A stretch of DNA of 41,370 nt from Acidobacteriota bacterium (GTDB lineage Bacteria > Acidobacteriota > Terriglobia > Acidiferrales > UBA7541), in contig PMTV01000030.1 of assembly GCA_003167215.1 (NCBI GenBank), forward strand, positions 1-41,370, in the 5' to 3' direction. Each line of letters opens with the position of its first letter. The stretch's first letter is position 1. Below, piece after piece: positions 9,320 through 17,105 of the stretch. The notes below the pieces were generated by a model, which was not told the origin of the DNA, made no database searches, and saw nothing but the letters and a program-made list of their open reading frames with translations. The translations under genes and the position numbers were made by a program.

Positions 9320-10036
9320 GTGCGGGCACTAAGTCTGCAATCGTTCTGCTTCTCGCTAGCGCTCCTCGCGCTTGCTCTGTTGTCTCCATCGCAATCGACT
9401 GCCGAAACCCTTAAGGTCACTGGTTCTCCTGCTGGAGCAAACGTCGAGATCGATGGCGTGCTGATGGGGAAGACTCCTTACAAAGTAAATTACCCCGGCG
9501 GCTACTTTCACAAGCCTCACACCGTATTTGCGGCGCGGCTCGGGCATCCGCTCGTTGTTCGGATCTACAAGGAAGGATACGCGGCACAGGAAACCACCAT
9601 CACCGACGGTCCGTTTGAATGGGTTGACTTGAAAGGACACAACCGCGGGCGATACTGGCTGGTGAAAGCGGACGAGGTTCAGGCAACGCTTAAACCCGTT
9701 TCGAAGGAATCCGGCGGAGAAGCCGGCCCGCTTCCTGCAGCAAAACAAAATTCAGCGAACGAATCACGGGCTGAGAAGGCTCCTAGTGCCCGCGCGTTTT
9801 CCTCCGCGCCCGCCGGCTCGGAATCCGGCGTTCTGACTCTCTCGTGCGATACAGACGGAGCGGAAATCTACATTGATGGAAAATTTGTCGGTGACACACC
9901 ATCAACAATTTCGCTTGTAAGCGGCACGCACCAGATAGCCATCAAGGCTAAAGGCAAAAAGGATTGGAAACGCGAAATCGAGGTGATGAAAGGCAGCCAG
10001 GTGACATTGCATCCGGTTCTCGACCCGTTGCCTTGA
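9320..10036 (+). CDS. Exported PEGA-domain protein with two PEGA repeats
   Basis: A 238-residue protein starting at GTG 9320, with a CGGAGGG Shine-Dalgarno just upstream. The N-terminus is a signal peptide (a long Leu/Ala core, then TAE near residue 29). Two PEGA-like beta domains are visible: one near residues 30-120 (VTGSPAGANVEIDGVLMGKTPY) and one near residues 170-238 (LSCDTDGAEIYIDGKFVGDTPS). A Ser/Ala/Glu-rich linker separates them. PEGA domains are found on surface and S-layer-type proteins and often bind or decorate the envelope; no enzyme motif is seen. The gene runs convergently into murJ, with one base between the two stop codons and no obvious terminator. Confidence 0.85.
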   Translation: MRALSLQSFCFSLALLALALLSPSQSTAETLKVTGSPAGANVEIDGVLMGKTPYKVNYPGGYFHKPHTVFAARLGHPLVVRIYKEGYAAQETTITDGPFEWVDLKGHNRGRYWLVKADEVQATLKPVSKESGGEAGPLPAAKQNSANESRAEKAPSARAFSSAPAGSESGVLTLSCDTDGAEIYIDGKFVGDTPSTISLVSGTHQIAIKAKGKKDWKREIEVMKGSQVTLHPVLDPLP

Positions 10037-10037
10037 A

Positions 10038-11708
10038 TCAGCGCTGCAATCCGGTAAAAGCCCAGGCTTTTCGCAGATAGTGATCCAGCTCCGGCACGCG
10101 CAAAATCTTCAGCAAAATCACCAGCAATAAAATCCCTGCAGCCGTCACCGTCACCAGCAAAGCGAGCGCCCCCCAGATCTTCTGCCAGGGCATTAGGGTT
10201 TCAAGATAAAGCGTGAGCCGGTAACAGGCGGTCCCGGCGATCAGCGAAGCCGCCGTCATCTTCAAGAAGAAAATGACTAGACTCCCCTCCTCCGCGTTTT
10301 TTGTGCGGCGGTTCAGCAGGATGAAAAGAACCACAGTGTAAGCGATGATGCCGAGCGAGCTGGCAAAAGCCAAACCACGATATTGCATGTGATGCGCGAG
10401 CCACCAGTAAACCGGAATGTTGAGTGCGGTCATCAGCGTGCCGACTATCGCCGGTGTGATGGTGTCGCGCGTGGCGTAAAAACCTCGAGCGAGAATGTAC
10501 TGCGCGCCCCAGGCGAACATTCCAATCGAAAAGTACGCGAGTGTCTGGCCCGTGGCGAAAAGATCCGCTCCATGCATGCGCGTATGCGAAAACACCAGAT
10601 TCACGATCGGCACGCTCTGGGCGATAGTCAGTGCCGAGATCGGAAGCAGCAGGAATATCAACCCCTTGAAAGTCGTATTCAGAACTCGATTCAGCTCCTC
10701 GAATTTCTTCTCCGAATATAATTGGGCCAGAAATGGGAACGATGCCACTCCCACTCCCTGTCCGACGAGCCCGAGCGGCACTCGCATTAAATTTTTCCCG
10801 TATGTCAGCCAGGTAATCGATGCTGCCTGAAGATACGATCCAAAATAGCGAATGATCCAATCATCCGCGAAGGAAACGGAAACAGCGAGCATGATGGGAA
10901 CGGATAGCTTCAGAAAGAGCCAGAAGCCGGGATGTTTGACGTCGAAACTCGGCGAAAAACTCGCGCCGGCCCGATAAGCGCCATATATCTGAAGAAGAAA
11001 ATTCCCCGTCAGGGCGCCCGCAAGCACGCCGACTGCGAATCCGGTGATACCGATAACCGGGGCGAGCAAAATACCGCCGAGTATGATTCCGATGTTGTAA
11101 ATCAAAGGTGCCAGCGAAGGTATGACGAATTGCCCTTTCGCGTATTGCACCGCGCTCAAAATGCTTCCCTCGTAGAAACAAATCTGAGCGGGCAGCATCA
11201 GGCGTGTAAGAAAAACGACGCGCGCGCGTTCGGGCGGGCTGAAGCCGGGAGCGATCCAATTCACGATGTGCGGAGCAAAAATCTCGCCTGCCAGAACGAG
11301 TCCAACCAGAACAAAACCCATCACCGTGATCACGGTGGAAAAAACTCGCCAGCCTTCTTCTTCCCGCTTCTCCGCCGCGTACTTCGCAAAGACAGGAATG
11401 AATGTGACGCTCAGGGAACCGCCGGCAATCAAATAATTCAGAAAATCCGGCAGCGTGAACGCAGCGTTGTACGCATCCGTCACTGCGTTCGAGCCCATCT
11501 GGTGCGCCAGCGTCCAATCGCGAAAAAATCCCAGAATGCGGCTGAGCAGGACGCTAGCCATCACGATGGCCGTCGCGGCAGCGATGCGGCGGTGCATTGT
11601 TCCGGAGTCGGAAGCGGTCGTCACGACGCCATGGTAATTGGTTTGAAGCGCCCGGACTAGGGCGTTGAAGCGGAGTGTTTCCGATGCCGAAAGCTTCGCC
11701 GGGGCCAT
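10038..11708 (-). CDS. murJ: Lipid II flippase MurJ
   Basis: A polytopic inner-membrane protein of the MOP superfamily that moves lipid II across the membrane for peptidoglycan synthesis. The N-terminal MurJ signature is present (SVLLSRILGFFRDWTLAHQM, then DAYNAAFTLPDFLNYLIAGG), with about 14 hydrophobic segments to the C-terminus. The frame from ATG 11708 gives 556 residues. An internal ATG at 11597 would give 519, closer to E. coli MurJ, so the first 37 residues may be untranslated; neither start has a strong Shine-Dalgarno. The gene follows the Old Yellow Enzyme gene by 47 bases on the same strand and may be read from its transcript. Its stop is one base from that of the convergent PEGA gene. 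Confidence 0.95.
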   Translation of the reverse strand: MAPAKLSASETLRFNALVRALQTNYHGVVTTASDSGTMHRRIAAATAIVMASVLLSRILGFFRDWTLAHQMGSNAVTDAYNAAFTLPDFLNYLIAGGSLSVTFIPVFAKYAAEKREEEGWRVFSTVITVMGFVLVGLVLAGEIFAPHIVNWIAPGFSPPERARVVFLTRLMLPAQICFYEGSILSAVQYAKGQFVIPSLAPLIYNIGIILGGILLAPVIGITGFAVGVLAGALTGNFLLQIYGAYRAGASFSPSFDVKHPGFWLFLKLSVPIMLAVSVSFADDWIIRYFGSYLQAASITWLTYGKNLMRVPLGLVGQGVGVASFPFLAQLYSEKKFEELNRVLNTTFKGLIFLLLPISALTIAQSVPIVNLVFSHTRMHGADLFATGQTLAYFSIGMFAWGAQYILARGFYATRDTITPAIVGTLMTALNIPVYWWLAHHMQYRGLAFASSLGIIAYTVVLFILLNRRTKNAEEGSLVIFFLKMTAASLIAGTACYRLTLYLETLMPWQKIWGALALLVTVTAAGILLLVILLKILRVPELDHYLRKAWAFTGLQR

Positions 11709-11755
11709 GCGAAATTCCGCGGCCTAGGTCGGCCAGAGCGTTCGCCGGAACGCGG

Positions 11756-12892
11756 CTACTTCAGATTTGCGTCGTGCCCGGCTAATGCGTCCATCCCCTC
11801 GGGAGGACGAATCGGCTCGCGAGTTGGCGTCCCGTCCGGCGCCGCGCGCAGGTATTGCACCGGCCACGGAACCGCGAATCCCAGATCGCGAGCGGTTTGA
11901 AGCGGCCAATAAGGCTGCCGCAGAAATTCGCGGGCCAGCAGCACGATGTCCGCGTTTTCTTCCCGCAGAATTGTGTCCGCTTGATTCGCGGACGTGATCA
12001 GCCCGACCGCGCCGGTCATGATCTTGGTTTCGTAACGAATTTCCCGCGCGAACGGAACCTGGTATCCCGCCTTGATGGGAATTTTTGCTCCCGGCGCGAT
12101 GCCGCCAGAGGAACAGTCAATCAAGTCGACGCCGAGCGGCCCAATTTTTTTGGCCAGCTCGACGGATTGATCTACATCCCAGCCTCCCTCAATCCAATCC
12201 GTAGCCGAAATTCGAACATACAGCGGGTAGCCCGCGGGCCAGATGCCGCGAACCGCAGTAACGACTTCGCACAGCAGCCGGCAGCGGTTTTCCAGAGAGC
12301 CACCGTAGGAATCTGTGCGCTTGTTTGAAATCGGCGAAAGGAATTCGTGAAGCAGGTAGCCATGCGCGGAATGGATTTCGATTACCTGAAAACCCGCTTC
12401 GAGCGCGCGGCGAGCCGCATTCGCGAAAGATTTCACCACGCCCCGAATTCCGTTTTCGTCCAGTGCAGTGGGATTCGGATAGGTCTCGGAAAAAGGCACG
12501 GCGCTTGGCGCCACGGGCTTCCAACCGCCCTTCGATTCCGGAATCGCTCCATTGCCTTCCGACGGACGCAGCGTGCTGCCTTTGCGTCCCGCGTGCGCCA
12601 GTTGGATTCCAGGAATGCTTCCTTGTTCGCGAAGAAATCGGGTGATTCGTGAGAGCTGCTCGATGTGATCGTCCTTATAAATTCCCAAGTCCTGCGGGCT
12701 GATGCGCCCTTCGGCCGACACCGCCGTCGCTTCCGTGAACACGAGCGACGCGCCACCCACAGCCCGGCTCCCCAGATGCACCAGATGCCAATCGGTAGCA
12801 AAGCCGTCTTCGCTCGAATACTGGCACATGGGAGAAACAACAATGCGATTTCGCAGAGTCAGCTCGCGGATTCTTAGCTCGTCAAATAGCAT
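11756..12892 (-). CDS. namA: NADH:flavin oxidoreductase, YqjM/NamA-type Old Yellow Enzyme
   Basis: A 378-residue FMN enzyme that reduces activated alkenes with NADPH. It has the YqjM-class fingerprint: Cys23 and Tyr25 in SPMCQYSSEDG, His174 and His177 in EIHSAHGYL, QLAHAGRKGS around residue 100, and the SNKRTDSYGGSLENR segment. The C-terminal VLLAREFLRQPYWPL segment is also typical. The start ATG 12892 has a GAGGAG Shine-Dalgarno a few bases upstream. It sits between the 78-residue hypothetical gene and murJ on the same strand. Biological substrates of this class are usually unknown; detoxification of electrophiles is a reasonable inference. Confidence 0.93.
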   Translation of the reverse strand: MLFDELRIRELTLRNRIVVSPMCQYSSEDGFATDWHLVHLGSRAVGGASLVFTEATAVSAEGRISPQDLGIYKDDHIEQLSRITRFLREQGSIPGIQLAHAGRKGSTLRPSEGNGAIPESKGGWKPVAPSAVPFSETYPNPTALDENGIRGVVKSFANAARRALEAGFQVIEIHSAHGYLLHEFLSPISNKRTDSYGGSLENRCRLLCEVVTAVRGIWPAGYPLYVRISATDWIEGGWDVDQSVELAKKIGPLGVDLIDCSSGGIAPGAKIPIKAGYQVPFAREIRYETKIMTGAVGLITSANQADTILREENADIVLLAREFLRQPYWPLQTARDLGFAVPWPVQYLRAAPDGTPTREPIRPPEGMDALAGHDANLK

Positions 12893-12945
12893 GGATCTCC
12901 TCTTTCGGACTTTGGGATCGAACTAGCGGCCTGTGGCGGTGTCGC

Positions 12946-13182
12946 TCAATCATTGCGGCGATGAGTTTTCATGTGCTTACGATCGGCCACCGGGTCCAGC
13001 AGGCGGAAAATGTGCACCCCCGCATCTGAATCGAATCGATAAGCCAAAGTCGCGTCCGCCGCTTCTTGGTCTTGCGCTAATTCGAGTTCCGGGTTGTCAA
13101 CAATGATGTCGCCCTTGTTGTTGATTCGCAGCTCCGTTCCAACTTGCAGAGCTATTTTTGTTTCATTTTTCTCTGATTTCAT
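12946..13182 (-). CDS. Hypothetical protein, 78 residues
   Basis: I do not recognise this family. The start ATG 13182 is chosen over the longer ATG 13233 because AAGGA sits about 8 bases upstream. The protein is acidic and hydrophilic in its middle (IIVDNPELELAQDQEAADA) and has no signal peptide or membrane segment. The C-terminus is basic (RKHMKTHRRND). It lies in a run of four or five minus-strand genes between the 59-residue SFPASD protein and namA. A cytosolic accessory protein seems likely; nothing firmer can be said. Confidence 0.6.
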   Translation of the reverse strand: MKSEKNETKIALQVGTELRINNKGDIIVDNPELELAQDQEAADATLAYRFDSDAGVHIFRLLDPVADRKHMKTHRRND

Positions 13183-13283
13183 TTTTTCTTCCTTGGACGG
13201 CAAATAGTCGCGCAGCCTCGTGATTCTCGGCAAGCTGGTCGTCGTAAGGTTGGATGAAAAAACGCGGAGAAAGTTGCCGGTTA

Positions 13284-13463
13284 TTATTTCGACGATCCGC
13301 CGGCGCTCTTTTCTTTTTTCTTATCTTTCTTTTCGGGTTTGGGATCCCACGCCGGAGCATCACTGGCGGGAAAAGACTCGCGGGAAGCCTCGTCAACCGG
13401 ATCGGCTGGATCGACCGGATTCGCCTCCGGACGTTTTGAATCCGGCGCCTTATTCTTGTCCAT
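13284..13463 (-). CDS. Small conserved protein with SFPASD motif, 59 residues
   Basis: This short gene runs from ATG 13463 to tandem TAA stops (13284-13286 and the next codon), with AAGGA about 7 bases upstream of the start. The protein contains VDEASRESFPASDAPAW in its middle, and a nearly identical motif ('DEAS.ESFPASD.P.W') recurs in small hypothetical proteins of many soil and plant-associated bacteria. The N-terminal part is Pro/Asp-rich and the C-terminal third is Lys-rich (KPEKKDKKKEK), so the whole protein is probably disordered and charged. It has no membrane segment and no known role. It lies 30 bases downstream of the outer-membrane barrel gene and 101 bases upstream of the 78-residue gene. 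Confidence 0.78.
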   Translation of the reverse strand: MDKNKAPDSKRPEANPVDPADPVDEASRESFPASDAPAWDPKPEKKDKKKEKSAGGSSK

Positions 13464-13493
13464 TTGCGATTCCTTGCTGCGAAATTCGCGAAA

Positions 13494-14189
13494 CTAGAAC
13501 TTAAATACCACACCCACCGAAACTTTCGGGCTGTATTGGTAGGTGCTGAAGTAACGTGTCCCCACCATGTCGGCTTCGACGCGGTATGACAGCCGCCCAC
13601 GATGTGCAGCTAGGTCCACGCCACCGCCAACTTCAAAAGCGGGCGCGTGGTCGGCGCCAAATGCCGTTTGCGGCGTGAAGTGAGAGTATCCGCCCATTAC
13701 GTGTCCCCATACTTCCAGCCCTCGCGGAGCCGACCATCTGAACCGTGGTCCTCCTGCCCCTAGCAAAAACCATCCGCCGGTGTTGTATTGGTTTAAGTGC
13801 GTGGCGTTTAACTCGCCATCTAATCCGATCCAATCTTTAAGGTAGTACACCATGCTGTACATAAAGCCATTCGAATTTTTCGCAATTGCAGGAACTTCAT
13901 AAAAGCGCAGGTACTCATAGCCCACGTAAGCCTGCCAACGATAGGTCTCATAAACGCTCTGGACGTACTGCGGCGGATCCGCCTCCACGTTGGTCAGCGC
14001 CGGCGGTGTGGCTATAATTAAACCCTCAGGCGCCGGAAGAGCGGGAAAGTTGAAGGAGTTCTCGGCTGGCGTCAAAAGAGATACTTGCGAAAAGGGCTCG
14101 GCCGGTGCCGTATTTGCAGCATTTATTTGTGCGCCTGCATTCATCGCAATAAAAAGGATGGACCCTATTAGAAAACCAGCGTTTCGCAT
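13494..14189 (-). CDS. Predicted outer-membrane beta-barrel protein, 231 residues
   Basis: The start ATG 14189 has an AGGGGG Shine-Dalgarno. A signal peptide is visible at the N-terminus (MRNAGFLIGSILFIAMNAGA). A Pro-rich stretch to about residue 75 is followed by alternating polar/aromatic beta strands (for example YRWQAYVGYEYLRFYEV, GLEVWGHVMGGYSHF and RLSYRVEADMVGTRYF). The protein ends in VSVGVVFKF, a typical C-terminal barrel strand with terminal Phe for BAM recognition. It resembles OmpA-type or small porin-like barrels, but no plug or periplasmic domain is present. It is the first gene of the minus-strand run that continues to murJ. Confidence 0.72.
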   Translation of the reverse strand: MRNAGFLIGSILFIAMNAGAQINAANTAPAEPFSQVSLLTPAENSFNFPALPAPEGLIIATPPALTNVEADPPQYVQSVYETYRWQAYVGYEYLRFYEVPAIAKNSNGFMYSMVYYLKDWIGLDGELNATHLNQYNTGGWFLLGAGGPRFRWSAPRGLEVWGHVMGGYSHFTPQTAFGADHAPAFEVGGGVDLAAHRGRLSYRVEADMVGTRYFSTYQYSPKVSVGVVFKF

Positions 14190-14500
14190 CGCCTAACCCC
14201 CTCAGTCTTCCCAAGACTTCGACCCTGCACTTACAATTTGACCGAGAATGGGTAGCCATGTCTAGCCTAAATTCAGCAAGCGTGCGCACCTCCAAACGAT
14301 ACGTACAGGCTGTCTGGAGCAGTCGTTGATCCGCGTGCTGCCGACTTCGAACCTCGGCCGTGCTCTCGCCGCACTCTGATCGCAACAACGCGAATTCTCC
14401 CGGGATTGGCACGCCTGCCATCAATGGTAGTGTAAGCTATGCAAAAATAAAGTTAGACTCACTCTTCGCTTCTGAAGCGGCATAAGTTGGAGAACGTAAG
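14190..14500. other. Divergent intergenic region, no gene recognised
   Basis: This 311-base gap separates the outer-membrane protein (-) from the YeiH-type gene (+), so it should hold both promoters. I see no convincing -10/-35 pair, hairpin or repeat. The AT-rich segment around 14435-14455 is the likeliest promoter area for the plus-strand gene. The antisense frames here carry no recognisable protein. Confidence 0.5.
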
Positions 14501-15424
14501 CTGAATACCAAGACGCTCTTTTTCGTTGGATTCATTCTGTGCGCCAGCGGCGTTATTTCTCCAGCGCTGGCTCTCGCGCTCGGTTTGCTCTACGGATTGT
14601 GTTTCATCCATCCTTACCAGGCCGATAGCCGCAACCTTTCCAGATTCCTGTTACAGGCCTCCGTTGTTGGCCTGGGCTTTGGCATGAACTTGCACGAAGT
14701 GTTGCGCGTTGGCCGTAGCGGCTTCCTCTATACCGCCGCCAGCATCTCCTTTGCGCTAATTTTCGGGCTTCTGCTCGGCCGCCTCTTGCGCGTGAACAAA
14801 ACCGCATCGATCCTGATCTCCACCGGCACGGCTATCTGCGGAGGCAGCGCCATTGCCGCTGTCGCTCCCATTATCGAGGCCAGCGATGAAGAGATGGCGA
14901 TTTCGCTCGGAACCATTTTTATTTTGAATTCCATCGCGCTCCTGATCTTTCCTCCGCTCGGCTGGTTCCTGCACTTGACGCAAACGCAATTTGGATTGTG
15001 GGCCGCCCTGGCCATTCATGATACGAGCTCGGTCGTAGGCGCTGCGGCGCGATACGGCCCAGTCGCGCTGGTAGTCGGCACCACCGTGAAACTCACGCGC
15101 GCGCTATGGATTGTGCCGGTTGCCATCGGCGCAGCCGCTCTGAAACGTTCGAAGAGCCACATTCGCTGGCCTTGGTTCATTCTGTTTTTTTGCTTTGCGG
15201 CCGTGGCCAACACGTACATTCCTGCCTTTGCAAATTTTTGGCATGTGTTGAGCAATTTAGGAAGGTTGGGCCTCACCGCGACACTCTATCTGATAGGAAC
15301 CGGAATCTCGCGCGCCACTTTGCGCCAGGTCGGAGTGCGTCCTTTATTACAGGGCGTAATTCTATGGATTCTGGTCGGCGTCACATCCCTGTGGCTGATT
15401 AGCGCAGGATGGATTTCGTTGTGA
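14501..15424 (+). CDS. YeiH/UPF0324-type putative sulfate exporter family membrane protein, apparent CTG start
   Basis: A polytopic inner-membrane protein of the PF03601 (YeiH) type, about 307 residues. Conserved family stretches are LLQASVVGLGFGMNL, STGTAICGGSAIAAVAPII, LGTIFILNSIALLIFPP and AIHDTSSVVGAAARYG. The only ATG/GTG/TTG start in frame is TTG 14585, which would cut into the first transmembrane helix. CTG 14501 gives an N-terminus (LNTKTLFFVGFILCASG...) that aligns with the usual 'MNTKK...' start of relatives. GGAG (14489-14492) sits 8 bases upstream, and the frame is closed by TAA at 14483. A rare CTG start is therefore the best reading; a sequencing error of ATG is the alternative. 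Transport of sulfate or related anions is suggested for the family but not proven. Confidence 0.82.
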   Translation: MNTKTLFFVGFILCASGVISPALALALGLLYGLCFIHPYQADSRNLSRFLLQASVVGLGFGMNLHEVLRVGRSGFLYTAASISFALIFGLLLGRLLRVNKTASILISTGTAICGGSAIAAVAPIIEASDEEMAISLGTIFILNSIALLIFPPLGWFLHLTQTQFGLWAALAIHDTSSVVGAAARYGPVALVVGTTVKLTRALWIVPVAIGAAALKRSKSHIRWPWFILFFCFAAVANTYIPAFANFWHVLSNLGRLGLTATLYLIGTGISRATLRQVGVRPLLQGVILWILVGVTSLWLISAGWISL

Positions 15425-15436
15425 CGCGACGCTTGC

Positions 15437-15451
15437 CACACCAACGGTGTG
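15437..15451. terminator. Small hairpin between two convergent genes
   Basis: CACACC (15437-15442) and GGTGTG (15446-15451) pair perfectly around AAC, just after the stop of the YeiH-type gene. There is no U-run, so only a weak or factor-assisted terminator is possible. Confidence 0.25.
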
Positions 15452-15514
15452 ATGTGTGGATGCGATAGAATTTTCTTTATCGGCTATCCGTTCTTCCCGC
15501 TCAAGCGAAATCAG

Positions 15515-15733
15515 CTAACTCTTCTTTTCCTTCTGCTGTTTGCTATACATCGCGGATTGTTCGTTGGCTTCCTGCGAGTACTGCCAGGCTTTTGCGGCGT
15601 GTTCCATGGCCTGTCTGGAGTGCTCGTGTCCGGAAAGGTGCTCCCCTTTGCCGTGTTGCGCTGCCGCAGCTCGGTGCGCATGCGCGGCCATCTCGTGAAA
15701 CTCAGCTGCTCTTTGATGCGAATCATAGGTCAT
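15515..15733 (-). CDS. Small His/Ala-rich helical protein, 72 residues
   Basis: The start ATG 15733 has a GAGGGG Shine-Dalgarno about 8 bases upstream; the frame is open further to 15823 but that extension has no such support. The protein repeats short His/Ala units (HQRAAEFHEMAAHAHRAAAAQH, then HEHSRQAMEHAAKAWQYS) that would form one or two long amphipathic helices with His on one face. The C-terminus is Lys-rich (KQQKEKKS). Similar small 'HxxAAxxHxxAA' proteins occur widely in Proteobacteria and Acidobacteria, sometimes near stress genes, but no function is established. Metal binding by the His residues is possible. It diverges from the flavin reductase-like gene and converges with the YeiH-type gene. 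Confidence 0.7.
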   Translation of the reverse strand: MTYDSHQRAAEFHEMAAHAHRAAAAQHGKGEHLSGHEHSRQAMEHAAKAWQYSQEANEQSAMYSKQQKEKKS

Positions 15734-15910
15734 GTTTATCCCCTCGTACTTCCTCTTCAACGTTAGCGCGTCACGCGCACTCTGTCCATCCAACTCAGCA
15801 TGCTTAAGAGATAGGTTCCGCAACCTGAACCAACCAGGGGTTAACGTTCCTTCGTGTAAAATGCCCTAGCGATGACGTAGGACGACATCTCTGAGTGAGA
15901 GCGAGCTTGC

Positions 15911-16534
15911 ATGCCAGAACCCAAATTCCGCACGATTGAACCGAAGATACTCTATTTTGGAACGCCGGTAGCATTGATTAGTTCGCTGAACGAAGACGGC
16001 ACCACTAATCTTGCGCCGATGTCTTCATTCTGGGCACTGGGTTGGACCCTTCTGCTGGGCTTACTGGACGAGACCAAGACAGCGGAAAACTTGGCACGAC
16101 ATCCCGAATGCGTGGTCAATCTCCCTGAGCCGAACATGTGGCGAGAAGTCGAAAAGCTAGTCCCGCTCACCGGCAAGAATCCTGTTCCACAGATTAAGTC
16201 CAAGCAGTTCCGCTTCGAGAAAGACAAGTTCGGAGTAGCTGGATTAACACAGATTCCGAGTGAGATTGTGCAGCCGGCGCGGGCCGAGCAATGCCCCGTT
16301 CACATGGAAGCCCGCGTCACTAAACTTCACCGCATGGGCGGCGAAAAATTGCAGCAACTCGGTGGGGGTTTGGCGGCCGAGGTGGAAATAGTCCGTGTGC
16401 ATGTCGCTGCCGATCTGGTTGTTGGTGACAGCTACATTGACCCGTCAAAGTGGTCCCCGCTAATTTACAATTTTCGGTACTATTTCTGCTTGGCGGACAA
16501 AGAACTGGGAAAGACTTTCCGCGCCGAAAAATAA
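15911..16534 (+). CDS. Flavin reductase-like FMN-binding family protein
   Basis: A 207-residue cytosolic protein with the split-barrel flavin reductase pattern: YFGTPVALISSLNEDGTTNLAPMSSFWALG near the N-terminus, an ENLARHPECVVNLP segment, and a C-terminal AAEVEIVRVHVAADLV strand. Members bind FMN and reduce flavins or act as small flavoproteins. The start ATG 15911 has only a weak purine-rich leader. It is followed 57 bases later by the PaaI-type thioesterase on the same strand, so the two may share a transcript. Substrate not predictable. Confidence 0.85.
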   Translation: MPEPKFRTIEPKILYFGTPVALISSLNEDGTTNLAPMSSFWALGWTLLLGLLDETKTAENLARHPECVVNLPEPNMWREVEKLVPLTGKNPVPQIKSKQFRFEKDKFGVAGLTQIPSEIVQPARAEQCPVHMEARVTKLHRMGGEKLQQLGGGLAAEVEIVRVHVAADLVVGDSYIDPSKWSPLIYNFRYYFCLADKELGKTFRAEK

Positions 16535-16591
16535 TGCGGATTCGGCATCCACTTCTTCACCGGTACATCTAAAAAGCGGAGCTACCCACAC

Positions 16592-17095
16592 ATGACGACC
16601 CACGACCATGACTTGTCCAAGCGCCCGGAAGCTGCCGGCATGAACGGCAAGGAACTGCTTCAGGCAATGATCGACGGGCGCCTGCCGGGGCCGGCGATTG
16701 GGAAGACTCTGTCGTTCCGCCTCGTGGAGGTCGGCGATGGCTTTGCCGTGTTCGAAGGCGAACCCGGCCCGCACGTGCTTAGTCCGACCGGCACGGTTCA
16801 CGGCGGTTGGGCGCTCACGCTGATCGATAGCGCAACCGGATGCGCTGCCCACACGTTGCTGCCGGCAGGCTCTCGCTACGCCACCGTCGAGACCAAGGGA
16901 AACCTCTCACGCCCAATCACTCTCGACACTGGCCGCGTCCGCGCCGAAGGCCGCGTCGTGTCCCAGGGCCGCCAAATCATTTCCGCCGAAGCCAGACTGC
17001 TCTCGCAGGATGGCCGCATCCTGGCGCACGGTACTTCGACCATCATGGTGCTGTCCCCTAGGGACGGAACGTCTTCTCCCACTACCCAGCGATAA
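16592..17095 (+). CDS. PaaI-family hotdog-fold thioesterase
   Basis: A 167-residue protein with a hotdog domain from about residue 45. The key TGTVHGGWALTLIDSATGCAA segment carries the HGG motif of PaaI-type acyl-CoA thioesterases, followed by YATVETKGNLSRPI and GRVRAEGRVVSQGRQIISAEARL strands. Such enzymes hydrolyse aryl- or short-chain acyl-CoA thioesters. GGAG lies about 10 bases before ATG 16592. It is downstream of the flavin reductase-like gene and ends 10 bases from the stop of the convergent exporter. The substrate is not predictable from context. Confidence 0.87.
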   Translation: MTTHDHDLSKRPEAAGMNGKELLQAMIDGRLPGPAIGKTLSFRLVEVGDGFAVFEGEPGPHVLSPTGTVHGGWALTLIDSATGCAAHTLLPAGSRYATVETKGNLSRPITLDTGRVRAEGRVVSQGRQIISAEARLLSQDGRILAHGTSTIMVLSPRDGTSSPTTQR

Positions 17096-17105
17096 AACAT
17101 TCGCT

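Noticed and set aside
13163-13600. 145-codon minus-strand frame overlapping three small genes
   Set aside because: The Arg-rich translation is out of frame with the barrel, the SFPASD protein and the 78-residue gene, all of which have better start signals.
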